Source: JAHJSY01 sp964557155 (GTDB lineage: Bacteria; Patescibacteriota; Minisyncoccia; Minisyncoccales; GWA2-38-27). Taken from it: a stretch of DNA of 33,160 bases. The stretch lies in NCBI GenBank assembly GCA_964557155.1, contig CAZKZC010000002.1:1-33160 (forward strand). Direction: 5' to 3'. Shown here piece after piece: positions 13,014-20,837 of this stretch. How positions within the stretch are numbered: position 1 is the stretch's first letter; each line of letters opens with the position of its first letter. Below the pieces are notes generated by a model, which did not search any database, was not told the DNA's origin, and was given only the letters and a program-made list of their open reading frames with translations. The position numbers were made by a program, and so were the translations under genes.

Positions 13014-14213
13014 ATGGCAGAAAAAGCAAAATTTGAAAGAGGGAAACCTCATGTAAATGTTGGTACTATTGGTCATGTTGATCATGGTAAAACTACTCTA
13101 ACCGCAGCAATGCTGCATGCTTTGGTTTTGAAAGGATTGATTTCAGCTGAGAAAGCTGTTGATCAAATTGATTCAGCTCCTGAGGAAAAGGCCAGAGGTC
13201 TTACGATTTCTGTTTCTCATTTAGAGTACGAATCAGAAAATAGACATTATGCCCACATTGATTGTCCGGGACATGCTGACTATATTAAAAATATGATTAC
13301 TGGAGCTGCTCAAATGGATGGTGCAATTTTAGTTGTATCAGGTCCTGATGGTCCCATGCCTCAAACAAGAGAACATATCTTACTTGCTAGACAAGTTGGT
13401 ATTCCTTCAGTTATCGTTTTCTTAAACAAAACTGATCAAGTTGATGATCCAGAAATTCTTGAATTAGTAGAATCAGAAATTAGAGAATTATTAAACAAAT
13501 ATGAATTCCCTGGAGATGAAACGCCAATTGTTAGAGGATCAGCTTTGAAAGCATTAGCAGCAACATCAGTTGATGACGAAGCTATTAAGCCAATCTTAGA
13601 ATTAGTTAAAGCATTAGATGAATTTATTCCAGAACCAGTTAGAGATATTGACAAGCCATTCTTAATGGCCGTTGAAGATGTTTTCTCAATTGAAGGAAGA
13701 GGAACTGTTGCTACTGGAAGAATTGAAAGAGGAGCTGTTAACGCCAACGAAGAAGTAGAAATAGTCGGTATCAAAGATACTACTAAAACAACTGCTGTTA
13801 GTGTTGAGATGTTTAACAAGATTCTTGATAGAGGTGAAGCTGGTGATAATGTTGGTATTCTTTTAAGAGGAACTAAGAAAGAAGACATTGAAAGAGGACA
13901 AGTTTTAGCTAAACCAGGTTCAATTACACCGCATACTGAATTTGATACTGAGATTTATGTTCTTACTAAAGAAGAAGGTGGAAGACACACCCCATTTTTT
14001 AAGGGATATAAGCCACAGTTCTATATCAGAACTACCGATGTAACTGGAGACGTGGAATTACCAGAAGGAACAGAAATGGTTATGCCTGGTGACACAGTTA
14101 CCTTAAAAGTTAAATTAATTGTTCCTGTCGCCTTAGAAGAAAAACAAAGATTCGCTATCAGAGAAGGAGGAAGAACAGTTGGTGCAGGAGTTGTAACAAA
14201 AATTATCAAATAA
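13014..14213 (+). CDS. tuf: Elongation factor Tu
   Basis: 399 residues. G1 GHVDHGKTT (20-28), G3 DCPGHADY, G4 NKTD and the beta-barrel end FAIREGGRTVGAGVV are all present. It carries aminoacyl-tRNA to the ribosome. Switch I reads RGLTISVSHLEYES where most bacteria have RGITINTAHVEYET; this is a visible lineage-specific change that keeps the key Thr. The gene has its own promoter apart from fusA, with about 40 nt of leader, and is followed by a GC-rich hairpin before rpsJ. Confidence 0.97.
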   Translation: MAEKAKFERGKPHVNVGTIGHVDHGKTTLTAAMLHALVLKGLISAEKAVDQIDSAPEEKARGLTISVSHLEYESENRHYAHIDCPGHADYIKNMITGAAQMDGAILVVSGPDGPMPQTREHILLARQVGIPSVIVFLNKTDQVDDPEILELVESEIRELLNKYEFPGDETPIVRGSALKALAATSVDDEAIKPILELVKALDEFIPEPVRDIDKPFLMAVEDVFSIEGRGTVATGRIERGAVNANEEVEIVGIKDTTKTTAVSVEMFNKILDRGEAGDNVGILLRGTKKEDIERGQVLAKPGSITPHTEFDTEIYVLTKEEGGRHTPFFKGYKPQFYIRTTDVTGDVELPEGTEMVMPGDTVTLKVKLIVPVALEEKQRFAIREGGRTVGAGVVTKIIK

Positions 14214-14229
14214 ACAAGACAAGAACCAG

Positions 14230-14244
14230 CCCCGCTTAGCGGGG
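14230..14244. repeat. GC-rich hairpin between tuf and rpsJ
   Basis: CCCCGC-tta-GCGGGG, followed by TTGATT. With no T run it may be a weak terminator or processing site. The GGGGTTGA right edge resembles the right end of the 73-nt elements. Confidence 0.6.
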
Positions 14245-14266
14245 TTGATTCATTAAAAATAGAAAG

Positions 14267-14611
14267 ATGTCAACGAAGGTCATAAAGAAAGAAAAAGAAC
14301 CGGAGCTTAAGCAAAGATTAAGAATAAAGCTTAGGGCTTATGATTATAAGGTTATTGACAATAGTGCTAAGCAAATTGTTGATACGGTTTTGAGGCATGG
14401 TGTTGAGGTTTTAGGACCGGTGCCTTTACCTACGGAAATAAAGAAATACACCGTCAATCGTTCATCTTTTGTTCACAAAGACGCTAGAGAACAATTTGAG
14501 ATAAGAATTCACAAAAGATTGATTGATATCTTGAATCCTAACCCGAATGTTATAGACGCTTTAATGAATTTGACCCTTCCAGCGGGTGTTGACATTGAAA
14601 TCAAGATGTAG
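14267..14611 (+). CDS. rpsJ: 30S ribosomal protein S10
   Basis: 114 residues, slightly longer than the usual 102-105 because of a charged head (KVIKKEKEPELKQ). The core motifs RIKLRAYDYKVID, GPVPLPTEIKKYTV and FEIRIHKRLIDI are typical. uS10 lies in the 30S head and is also the NusE antitermination partner. It starts 53 nt after tuf and is separated from rplC by a 149-nt regulatory spacer. Confidence 0.96.
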   Translation: MSTKVIKKEKEPELKQRLRIKLRAYDYKVIDNSAKQIVDTVLRHGVEVLGPVPLPTEIKKYTVNRSSFVHKDAREQFEIRIHKRLIDILNPNPNVIDALMNLTLPAGVDIEIKM

Positions 14612-14668
14612 TAGTATGATATATCATAATATATTTGCACTATATCTGTCCTTATTTATTAGGGGCGT

Positions 14669-14683
14669 ATGATATGCAAATGC
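14669..14683 (+). promoter_or_regulatory. Shared 15-mer in ribosomal spacers (copy 1)
   Basis: ATGATATGCAAATGC occurs here and at 20740-20754 and 21045-21059, each time in a spacer before a ribosomal protein gene. It lies in the rpsJ-rplC spacer, which also contains a small palindrome (TATGATATATCATA, 14616-14629). Confidence 0.5.
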
Positions 14684-14693
14684 TTTAGTTTTT

Positions 14694-14722
14694 TTGACTG
14701 GGTGTTTGCCCAGTTTTATTTT
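14694..14722 (+). promoter_or_regulatory. Candidate rplC promoter overlapping a hairpin
   Basis: TTGACT (14694-14699), 17-nt spacer, TATTTT (14717-14722). The spacer is occupied by a 6-bp hairpin (14697-14702 with 14709-14714) followed by TTTTATTTT. The same stretch could therefore be a terminator of rpsJ. Confidence 0.45.
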
Positions 14723-14724
14723 AA

Positions 14725-14751
14725 AATGATTGAGGTTGAACCTCAATCATT
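14725..14751. repeat. Palindrome before rplC (ATTGAGGTT family)
   Basis: A perfect 13-bp inverted repeat, AATGATTGAGGTT and its complement around one G, ending 9 nt before the rplC ATG. Same family as 3143-3161 and 24786-24812. Confidence 0.75.
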
Positions 14752-14760
14752 AATGCAAAT

Positions 14761-15342
14761 ATGAGATTTATTTTAGGTAAAAAAATAGAGATGTCACAGA
14801 TTTTTGATGAAAATGGCAAGATTATCCCAGTAACCTTAGTTGAGGCTGGACCCTGTTTTGTTACCGAAATAAAAGACCTAGCTGTTCAGATTGGCTTTGA
14901 GAAATTAAGAGATAAGAAAGTGAAGATGCCACAGAAAGATAGACCATATAGATATCTTAAAGAACAGAGAACAATGAACAGTGAACAGTTTAAAACAGGT
15001 ATGAAAATAACTTTAAAAGGGTTTAAAGAAGGAGACAAAGTAGTTGTATCAGGAATTACCAAAGGAAAAGGATTTCAAGGTGGAGTAAAAAGACATGGAT
15101 TTCATGGAAGAAATGCTACTCATGGTACGAAACACGAAGAAAGAACAATTGGTTCAATTGGGTCAAGGTTTCCTCAAAGAGTTATTAAAGGAAGAAAGAT
15201 GCCAGGAAGAATGGGATCCGATAGAGTTTCTGTTAAAGGATTAAAAATAATAAAAATTGATTTAAAGCATAATATCTTGGCAGTTAAGGGAGCAATTCCT
15301 GGTCATCGTGGAACATTGTTAGAAATATGTACATTGAAATAA
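14761..15342 (+). CDS. rplC: 50S ribosomal protein L3
   Basis: 193 residues. Typical uL3: FILGKKIEMSQIF start, the VSGITKGKGFQGGVKRHGF loop that reaches the peptidyl transferase centre, then GSIGSRFPQRV and KMPGRMG. First gene of a long run of ribosomal genes with 1-10 nt spacers. The start is AT-rich, with no Shine-Dalgarno sequence. Confidence 0.96.
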   Translation: MRFILGKKIEMSQIFDENGKIIPVTLVEAGPCFVTEIKDLAVQIGFEKLRDKKVKMPQKDRPYRYLKEQRTMNSEQFKTGMKITLKGFKEGDKVVVSGITKGKGFQGGVKRHGFHGRNATHGTKHEERTIGSIGSRFPQRVIKGRKMPGRMGSDRVSVKGLKIIKIDLKHNILAVKGAIPGHRGTLLEICTLK

Positions 15343-15343
15343 T

Positions 15344-15973
15344 ATGAAAGTTAAGGTATATAACCAAAATAAGGAAGAATTAAAAGAGATTGAATTACCG
15401 AAAGAGATATTTGAAGTAGAAGTTAATTCCGACTTGATTCATCAGGTGGTTTTGGGTCAGCAATCAAACAGAAGACAAGGAACAGCTCAAGCCAAGATGA
15501 GAGGCGAAGTTAGTGGTGGTGGGAAAAAACCTTGGCGTCAGAAAGGAACAGGAAGAGCTAGGCACGGTTCTACTCGTTCTCCTTTATGGAAGGGCGGTGG
15601 AGTTACTTTTGGTCCTAGAGCAGATAGAAATTATAAAAAAACTATTCCTACTAAAATGAGAAGAAAAGCTTTAACTATGGTTTTGTCAGCTAAAGCTAAA
15701 GAGAGTATGGTCATAGTTGTTGACAAGCTTGATTTTAATAAGCCAGAAACGAAACAAATGAAAAAGGTTTTAAACACATTGTTTTTGAAAGATGGTTCAG
15801 GGATATTGGTCTTATCTAAAATGGATAAGAATTTAATATTATCAATCAGAAATATTCCTAAAACCATGTCAATTCAAGCAAAAGATTTGAATGTTTTAGA
15901 TCTATTGAATTATAAGTATGTTGTAGTGTCAGAAGCGGGAATTAAAAAGATTAAAGACGTGTTCGCAAAATAA
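15344..15973 (+). CDS. rplD: 50S ribosomal protein L4
   Basis: 209 residues, normal for uL4. RQGTAQAKMRGEVSGGGKKPWRQKGTGRARHG is the conserved loop reaching into the exit tunnel. In some bacteria L4 also represses its own operon. It follows rplC by one base. Confidence 0.96.
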   Translation: MKVKVYNQNKEELKEIELPKEIFEVEVNSDLIHQVVLGQQSNRRQGTAQAKMRGEVSGGGKKPWRQKGTGRARHGSTRSPLWKGGGVTFGPRADRNYKKTIPTKMRRKALTMVLSAKAKESMVIVVDKLDFNKPETKQMKKVLNTLFLKDGSGILVLSKMDKNLILSIRNIPKTMSIQAKDLNVLDLLNYKYVVVSEAGIKKIKDVFAK

Positions 15974-15974
15974 T

Positions 15975-16400
15975 ATGGCATTATTTGATATATTTAAAAA
16001 TAGAAGGAAAGAGAAAGAGATTATTCCGGCTAAAGCCAAGAAAGTAGAAAAGAAACCGGTAGAGCAAAAACCGGAAGTTAAGAATGTTAAAAAGCCAGTT
16101 GCCAAGAAAAGAGAGATTAAGATGGCCTTTAAGGTTTTGGAATCTCCGCATGTAACAGAAAAAGCTTCAGAATTAGCTGAGAAAAACAAGTATTCTTTTA
16201 AGGTCTCTAAGAGATCGAATAAAACTGAGGTTAAGAAGGCAGTTGAAGAACTATATGGAGTAAGCGTTGTTAATGTTGCCATTATTAATATTCATAGAAA
16301 GAAAAAGAGAGTTGGCAGAACGACGGGCTTTAAAAATGGTTATAAAAAAGCCATTGTTGAAATTAAAAAAGGCCAATCAATAGAGGTAATGCCGAGATAA
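15975..16400 (+). CDS. rplW: 50S ribosomal protein L23 with N-terminal extension
   Basis: 141 residues against 95-100 in most bacteria. The uL23 core begins around residue 49 (FKVLESPHVTEKASEL) and ends with the KKRVGRTTGFKNGYKKAIV hairpin near the tunnel exit, where trigger factor and SRP bind. The first 48 residues form an extra Lys/Pro/Val-rich tail (KKVEKKPVEQKPEVKNVKKP). An internal ATG at 16122 (MAFKVLESP) could also start a standard-length protein, but 15975 sits one base after rplD as do its neighbours. Confidence 0.93.
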   Translation: MALFDIFKNRRKEKEIIPAKAKKVEKKPVEQKPEVKNVKKPVAKKREIKMAFKVLESPHVTEKASELAEKNKYSFKVSKRSNKTEVKKAVEELYGVSVVNVAIINIHRKKKRVGRTTGFKNGYKKAIVEIKKGQSIEVMPR

Positions 16401-16401
16401 T

Positions 16402-17202
16402 ATGAAGAAAATAAAGATACGAGCCAAGAAAATATTAAGTAAGAAAGAACCTGAAAAAGGATTGCTTTTGACCTTGAAATCAAGAGCTGGCAGAGGAAGA
16501 TCGGGAAGAATAACTGTTCGTCATCAAGGAGGCGGAGTTAAGAAAAGATATAGGATTACTGATTTTGATCAAAATAGAAAAGATATTCCAGCTAAGGTTC
16601 TTGCCTTAGAATATGATCCCTATAGAACAGCTTTTATAATGTTATTAGAATATGAAAATGGAGAGAAGAGATATAGATTAGCTCCAGACAAGATTAAAGT
16701 TGGCGATACTGTTATTTGTTCTGAAAAAACAGAAATGAAAATAGGCAACAGGATGAAAGTTAGCAATATTCCGGTTGGAACATTGATATATAATATTGAA
16801 TTAGTTCCTGGAGAAGGAGGCAAAATGGTTAGATCGGCCGGAGGAACAGCTAAGGTCTTGGCTAATGAAGGAAAGTATACTAATCTAGAAATGCCGTCAG
16901 GAGAGGTTAGAAGAGTTTTTCAGGACTGTTATGCTTCAATAGGAATGGTTTCTCATCCAGAATGGAGGTATATTAATGTTGGGAAGGCCGGTAGTAAAAG
17001 AAGAAAAGGCATAAGGCCAAGGGTTAGAGGAACGGCTATGAATCCAGTTGATCATCCTCACGGAGGAGGAGAAGGACGTTCAGGAATTGGAATGAAACAT
17101 CCAAAAACTCCTTGGGGTAAACCAGCTTTAGGCGTTAAGACTAGGAATAAGAAAAAGTGGACAAAGAAGCTAATAATCCAAAGACGTAAAAAGAAAAATT
17201 AA
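16402..17202 (+). CDS. rplB: 50S ribosomal protein L2
   Basis: 266 residues, near the usual 275. Core motifs: GRSGRITVRHQGGG, the VPGEGGKMVRSAGG region and VDHPHGGGEGRS, whose His is close to the peptidyl transferase centre. The start lacks the first few residues common in other bacteria (about 10 shorter), but the domain is complete. Confidence 0.96.
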   Translation: MKKIKIRAKKILSKKEPEKGLLLTLKSRAGRGRSGRITVRHQGGGVKKRYRITDFDQNRKDIPAKVLALEYDPYRTAFIMLLEYENGEKRYRLAPDKIKVGDTVICSEKTEMKIGNRMKVSNIPVGTLIYNIELVPGEGGKMVRSAGGTAKVLANEGKYTNLEMPSGEVRRVFQDCYASIGMVSHPEWRYINVGKAGSKRRKGIRPRVRGTAMNPVDHPHGGGEGRSGIGMKHPKTPWGKPALGVKTRNKKKWTKKLIIQRRKKKN

Positions 17203-17204
17203 TT

Positions 17205-17483
17205 ATGTCAAGAAGTGTTAAAAAAGGTCCTTATGTGGATCAAAAATTATTAAAAAAGATTGAAAAAGCTGATCAAAACCAGGCTATAAAGACTTGGTCG
17301 AGATCTTGTACAATTATTCCAGAAATGATTGGCTATACTTTCGGAATTCATAATGGGAAAGATCATATTCCAGTAAAAATAACTGAAGAAATGGTTGGTC
17401 ATAAGTTGGGTGAATTTTCTCCAACAACTAAATTTGTTAGACATGGCGGAAAGATGCAAAAGGACATAGATAAAAAGAAGTAA
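17205..17483 (+). CDS. rpsS: 30S ribosomal protein S19
   Basis: 92 residues. MSRSVKKGPYVD start, IKTWSRSCTIIPEMIGYT and HKLGEFSPTTKF are diagnostic of uS19, which contacts S13 in the 30S head. It follows rplB by 2 nt. Confidence 0.97.
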   Translation: MSRSVKKGPYVDQKLLKKIEKADQNQAIKTWSRSCTIIPEMIGYTFGIHNGKDHIPVKITEEMVGHKLGEFSPTTKFVRHGGKMQKDIDKKK

Positions 17484-17491
17484 AATAGATT

Positions 17492-18001
17492 ATGTTAGTA
17501 AAAAGTGAATTAAAATATTTAAGAATTGCACCAAGAAAGACTAGATTAGTCATAGCTCTGATTAAGGGCAAGAAAGTTGAGGAAGCTCAGACTATTTTGA
17601 AGTTTACAATTAAAAGGGGGGTTAACCCAATATTGAAACTTTTAAATACTGCTATTGCTGATGCTAAGAATAATTTTCAGTTAGACCCAAGTAATTTATA
17701 TATTTCAAAAATAAATATTGACGGCGGACCAATGTATAAAAGATGGAGAGCTAGATCAAGAGGAATGGCCGCTCCAATTCAAAAGAGAACTTCTCATATC
17801 ACGATAGTTTTAGGTGAATTAAAACCTGGCAAGAAGATTGAGAAAGCACCCGCCGTCGCTGAAAGCTCTGGCGTGGCGAAAGAAGGAAAGAAAGTTGTTG
17901 AGAAGCCTAAGTTTGAAAGACCAAAACCCTCCTCCGCTAAAGCTACGGCGGGCAAGGAGGTTAGAGGATTGAAAAAGTTTTTTAGAAGAAAATCAATATA
18001 A
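17492..18001 (+). CDS. rplV: 50S ribosomal protein L22 with palindrome-encoded tail
   Basis: 169 residues against about 110 in E. coli. The uL22 core fits residues 1-110: LRIAPRKTRLV, the INIDGGPMYKRWRARSRGMA tunnel hairpin, and SHITIVLGE. The remaining 59 residues are a low-complexity tail containing two inserts encoded by GC-rich palindromes: AVAESSGVAK (121-130) and PSSAKATAGKE (146-156). A basic end (KKFFRRKSI) follows, so the inserts sit inside the tail. The frame is kept through both. Confidence 0.95.
   Translation: MLVKSELKYLRIAPRKTRLVIALIKGKKVEEAQTILKFTIKRGVNPILKLLNTAIADAKNNFQLDPSNLYISKINIDGGPMYKRWRARSRGMAAPIQKRTSHITIVLGELKPGKKIEKAPAVAESSGVAKEGKKVVEKPKFERPKPSSAKATAGKEVRGLKKFFRRKSI
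17851..17878. repeat. GC-rich repeat 1 in the rplV tail
   Basis: CGCC at 17851 pairs with GGCG at the other end, with an imperfect interior around GAAAGCTC. It is very GC-rich against an AT-rich gene and encodes AVAESSGVA. Confidence 0.55.
17928..17960. repeat. GC-rich palindrome 2 in the rplV tail
   Basis: CCTCC (17928-17932) pairs with GGAGG (17956-17960), and CCGC (17934-17937) with GCGG (17948-17951), around a centre holding AAAGCT. It encodes SSAKATAGKE. From memory, this peptide recurs in unrelated proteins of CPR genomes. Confidence 0.7.
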
Positions 18002-18003
18002 TT

Positions 18004-18657
18004 ATGTCACATAAAGTTCATCCAAAAGCATATAGAATTAGAAGAATAGGCGACTGGGATACTCGTGGTTTTTATAAATCTCATGCAGAATATCTGGAGG
18101 AGGATTTTAAGATTAGAGAATATATTGATAAAAAGCTTAAAAGTATTGGTATAGAGAAGATTGAGATAGAAAGATTTGCTACAAAGGTTAATATTATTAT
18201 TTCTAGTGCTCGTCCCGGATTAATCATTGGAAGAGGCGGAGAAGGAGTAGAGCTATTAAAAAAAGAATTAGAAGATAAAGTTATTAAATCATTAAAGAAA
18301 AGCGATAAAAAGCAAGAATTAAGAATAGAAATTAGAGAAATAAAAGATCTTTGGACTTCAGCTAGCTTAAGTGCTCAAGCAGTTGCTCAGCAAATTGAAA
18401 AGAGAATGCCTTACAGAAGAGTTTTGAAACAGTCATTAAGTAAGATTATGACCCATAAAGATATTAAAGGAGCCAAAATAAAGATTGCTGGGAGATTAAA
18501 TGGAGTGGAAATTGCCAGAAGAGAATGGGTTGGAGAAGGACAACTTCCTCGTCAAACAATTAGAGCTGATATTGATTATGCACAAGTTGAAGCGAATTGT
18601 TCTTATGGGGTAATTGGAGTAAAGGTTTGGATTTATAAAGGAGAGAAGTTTGATTAA
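18004..18657 (+). CDS. rpsC: 30S ribosomal protein S3
   Basis: 217 residues. KVHPKAYRIRRIGDWDTRGF start, KH-domain loop IIGRGGEGVELL, and GVEIARREW-x-GEGQLPRQTIRADIDY are typical uS3. It lines the mRNA entry channel. The spacer after rplV is 2 nt (AATT before the ATG overlaps the stop). Confidence 0.97.
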   Translation: MSHKVHPKAYRIRRIGDWDTRGFYKSHAEYLEEDFKIREYIDKKLKSIGIEKIEIERFATKVNIIISSARPGLIIGRGGEGVELLKKELEDKVIKSLKKSDKKQELRIEIREIKDLWTSASLSAQAVAQQIEKRMPYRRVLKQSLSKIMTHKDIKGAKIKIAGRLNGVEIARREWVGEGQLPRQTIRADIDYAQVEANCSYGVIGVKVWIYKGEKFD

Positions 18658-18662
18658 AAATT

Positions 18663-19070
18663 ATGTTACAGCCAAAGAAAACAAAACATAGAAAACAGTT
18701 TGTCGGAACAGGCAAGAAAGGAATTGATCAGAAATCAAATACCATTGCTTTCGGTAGTTACGGTTTAAAAGCGATTGCTGAAAAATGGGTTAATTCTCGT
18801 CAAATTGAAGCATCTAGAAAAGCTATTGTTAGATATTTAAGAAAGGGAGGCAAGCTTTGGATTAGAATTTTCCCTGATAAACCGATTAGCAGAAAAGGAA
18901 CAGAAGTGCCAATGGGAGGCGGAAAAGGAGCAGTTGAGTTTTATGTTTTTCCAGTAAGACCAGGCAGAATTCTATTTGAGTTAGAAGGAATTCCAGAAAG
19001 TCAGGCTAGAGAGGCTTTTAAAAAAGCTGGAGACAAGTTGCCACTTAAGACAAAATTTATTAAAAGATAA
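18663..19070 (+). CDS. rplP: 50S ribosomal protein L16
   Basis: 135 residues, normal for uL16. MLQPKKTKHRKQF start, FGSYGLKAI, KPISRKGTEVPMGGGKG and the FELEGI end are present. It helps position A-site tRNA. The PMGKGKG segment of most bacteria reads PMGGGKG here. Confidence 0.97.
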   Translation: MLQPKKTKHRKQFVGTGKKGIDQKSNTIAFGSYGLKAIAEKWVNSRQIEASRKAIVRYLRKGGKLWIRIFPDKPISRKGTEVPMGGGKGAVEFYVFPVRPGRILFELEGIPESQAREAFKKAGDKLPLKTKFIKR

Positions 19071-19071
19071 T

Positions 19072-19278
19072 ATGAAAGCTAAAGAATTAAAACAAAAGAA
19101 TGAAAAAGAATTGCAAAGATTACTGCAAGAAGATAGAGAAAAATTAAGACAGCTTAAATTTGACTTATCGGCCGGAAAAGTTAAAAATGTTAGAGAAATA
19201 CGTAAAACAAAAAAAGACATTGCTAGAATAATGACAATATTAAATATAAAAGAAAAAATATGCCAAAAAGACAATTAA
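19072..19278 (+). CDS. rpmC: 50S ribosomal protein L29
   Basis: 68 residues, two helices with LREDREKLRQLKFDLSAGKVKNVREIRKTKKDIARIMT-type layout; the KVKNVREIRKTKKDIARI stretch is the signature of uL29 near the tunnel exit. Its final 19 nt overlap rpsQ in another frame. Confidence 0.94.
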   Translation: MKAKELKQKNEKELQRLLQEDREKLRQLKFDLSAGKVKNVREIRKTKKDIARIMTILNIKEKICQKDN

Positions 19279-19493
19279 AAGGAATAATAATATCAGATAA
19301 AATGCAGAAGACTGTGGTTGTTAGGGTTGAAAGAGTTAAGCAACATCCGAAGTATAAGAAAAGATATAAGGTGCATAAGAACTATAAAGTTCATTATAAT
19401 GAAGGTGAATACAAGATAGGAGATAAAGTCATGATAGAAGAGACAACACCTATTAGTAAGGATAAAAAATGGAAACTAATTAAGAAAATATGA
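19260..19493 (+). CDS. rpsQ: 30S ribosomal protein S17
   Basis: 77 residues. LKGIIISDKMQKTVVVRVER and HPKYKKRYKVHKNYKVH are the conserved OB-fold strands of uS17, an early 16S binder. Its start overlaps rpmC by 19 nt and its stop overlaps rplN by 4 nt, so translation is probably coupled. Confidence 0.96.
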   Translation: MPKRQLKGIIISDKMQKTVVVRVERVKQHPKYKKRYKVHKNYKVHYNEGEYKIGDKVMIEETTPISKDKKWKLIKKI

Positions 19494-19861
19494 TCCAACC
19501 AGAATCAACATTAAAAGTGGCGGATAATTCAGGAGCAAAGATGATTAAATGCATCAGGGTTTTAGGTGGTTCTGGGAAGAGATATGCTAGAATAGGTGAT
19601 ATTATTGTTGGTGCCGTTAAGACGGCTGAAGCGAGAAGGCCAGTTAAAAAACACGAAGTTGTTAAAGCAGTTATTATTAGACAAAGAAAAGAATTAAGAA
19701 GATCTGATGGTTCATATATTAGATTTGATGATAATGCCGTTGTTATCGTAGAAGCCACAGGTAAAAACCCAAGAGGCGGAAGAATATTTGGACCAGTTGC
19801 CAGAGAATTAAGAGAGAGGGGCTTTGATAAGATTATTAATTTAGCGTCAGACGTAGTATAA
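19490..19861 (+). CDS. rplN: 50S ribosomal protein L14
   Basis: 123 residues. MIQPESTLKVADNSGAK start, VIVRQRKE-type strand, RFDDNAVVIV and RIFGPVARELRE are classical uL14, at the subunit interface. ATGA overlap with rpsQ. Confidence 0.97.
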   Translation: MIQPESTLKVADNSGAKMIKCIRVLGGSGKRYARIGDIIVGAVKTAEARRPVKKHEVVKAVIIRQRKELRRSDGSYIRFDDNAVVIVEATGKNPRGGRIFGPVARELRERGFDKIINLASDVV

Positions 19862-19863
19862 TT

Positions 19864-20169
19864 ATGAAGATTAAGAAAGGTGATCAAATTTTAGTAATAT
19901 CAGGAAAGGATAAAGGCAGAAAAGGCAAAGTAATAGAAGCTCTTCCAAAGCAGGGTAAGATTGTTGTTGAAAATATTAACTTGAGGAAGAAACACAGTAA
20001 AGCTAAAAAATCTGGCGAAAAAGGTCAAATCATAGAATTACCAATTGCTTTTCAAGCTTCAGATGTAAAAATTGTTTGCCCTAAGTGTGACAAGGCAGTC
20101 AGGGTTGGTTATAATATTGAAGGAAAGAAGAAATACAGAATATGTAAAAAATGTAATCAAGAAATATGA
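19864..20169 (+). CDS. rplX: 50S ribosomal protein L24
   Basis: 101 residues. The N-terminal KOW motif (IKKGDQILVISGKDKGRKGKV) and KHSKAKKSGEKGQII fit uL24. The C-terminus has CPKC and CKKC pairs that can bind zinc, a known variant of this protein. Its stop overlaps rplE by 4 nt. Confidence 0.95.
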   Translation: MKIKKGDQILVISGKDKGRKGKVIEALPKQGKIVVENINLRKKHSKAKKSGEKGQIIELPIAFQASDVKIVCPKCDKAVRVGYNIEGKKKYRICKKCNQEI

Positions 20170-20726
20170 TCAATATAAAAGAAAATTATAAAAAAGCAAT
20201 ACCGATTTTGAAAAAAAAGTTTGACTATAAGAATGTGATGGCTCTTCCCAAGATTAAGAAAGTGGTTGTTAATACTGGATTGGGGAGTTTGACTGTGAGC
20301 AAAACTGGCGGAGAGAGTAAAAAGATTTTTGAATCGGTCATTCAAGATTTAAGTATAATCTGCGGTCAAAAGGTTGTTTTGACGAAAGCTAGAAAATCAG
20401 TAGCTGTTTATAAAACAAGAGCCGGAATGCCAATTGGAGCCAAGGTAACCTTGCGAGGTCCAAAAATGAATGATTTTTTAAATAGAGTGATTAATATAGC
20501 CCTACCAAGATCTAGAGATTTTCAGGGTATTAATTCGAATTCTTTTGATCAACACGGAAACTTAACTATGCCAATAAGAGAGCACATTATATTTCCCGAA
20601 ATATCAGCCGAAAGTAGCAAGATTATCTTCGGATTTGAAATTACCGTTGTCACAACAGCTAAGAATAAAGAAGAGGGATTAGAATTGCTAAGATTATTAG
20701 GCTTCCCAATTAAAAAAGTAATATAA
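20166..20726 (+). CDS. rplE: 50S ribosomal protein L5
   Basis: 186 residues. KVVVNTGLGS, GQKVVLTKARKSVAVYKTRAGMPIG and SRDFQGINSNSFDQHGN are diagnostic of uL5, the 5S rRNA binder that contacts S13. The gene is followed by the first of two nearly identical 109-nt spacers. Confidence 0.97.
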   Translation: MINIKENYKKAIPILKKKFDYKNVMALPKIKKVVVNTGLGSLTVSKTGGESKKIFESVIQDLSIICGQKVVLTKARKSVAVYKTRAGMPIGAKVTLRGPKMNDFLNRVINIALPRSRDFQGINSNSFDQHGNLTMPIREHIIFPEISAESSKIIFGFEITVVTTAKNKEEGLELLRLLGFPIKKVI

Positions 20727-20728
20727 TA

Positions 20729-20837
20729 CAAATATACGAATGATATGCAAATGCAACGAATATTCAGAATAATCATTATTTTTTAAAATCATTCGCATCA
20801 TTTGCATAAATTCGCATTAAATTAGCATTATAACATT
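20729..20837. repeat. 109-nt direct repeat, copy 1 (before rpsZ)
   Basis: The spacer from 20729 to the base before the rpsZ ATG is repeated at 21034-21142 with 3 differences in 109 nt. Inside, CGAAT-GATATGCAAATG (from 20737) is an imperfect inverted repeat of the segment ending at about 20814 (CATTTGCATAAATTCG), giving a long hairpin. The 3' end provides a putative promoter: TTGCAT (20802-20807) and CATTAT (20826-20831), which would start the mRNA at the ATG. Confidence 0.85.

Noticed and set aside
13436..13888. A 150-residue open frame on the minus strand inside tuf
   Set aside because: It is the mirror of a highly conserved gene; its composition (S, T, L, P rich) is what a reversed EF-Tu frame gives, and it has no start signals.
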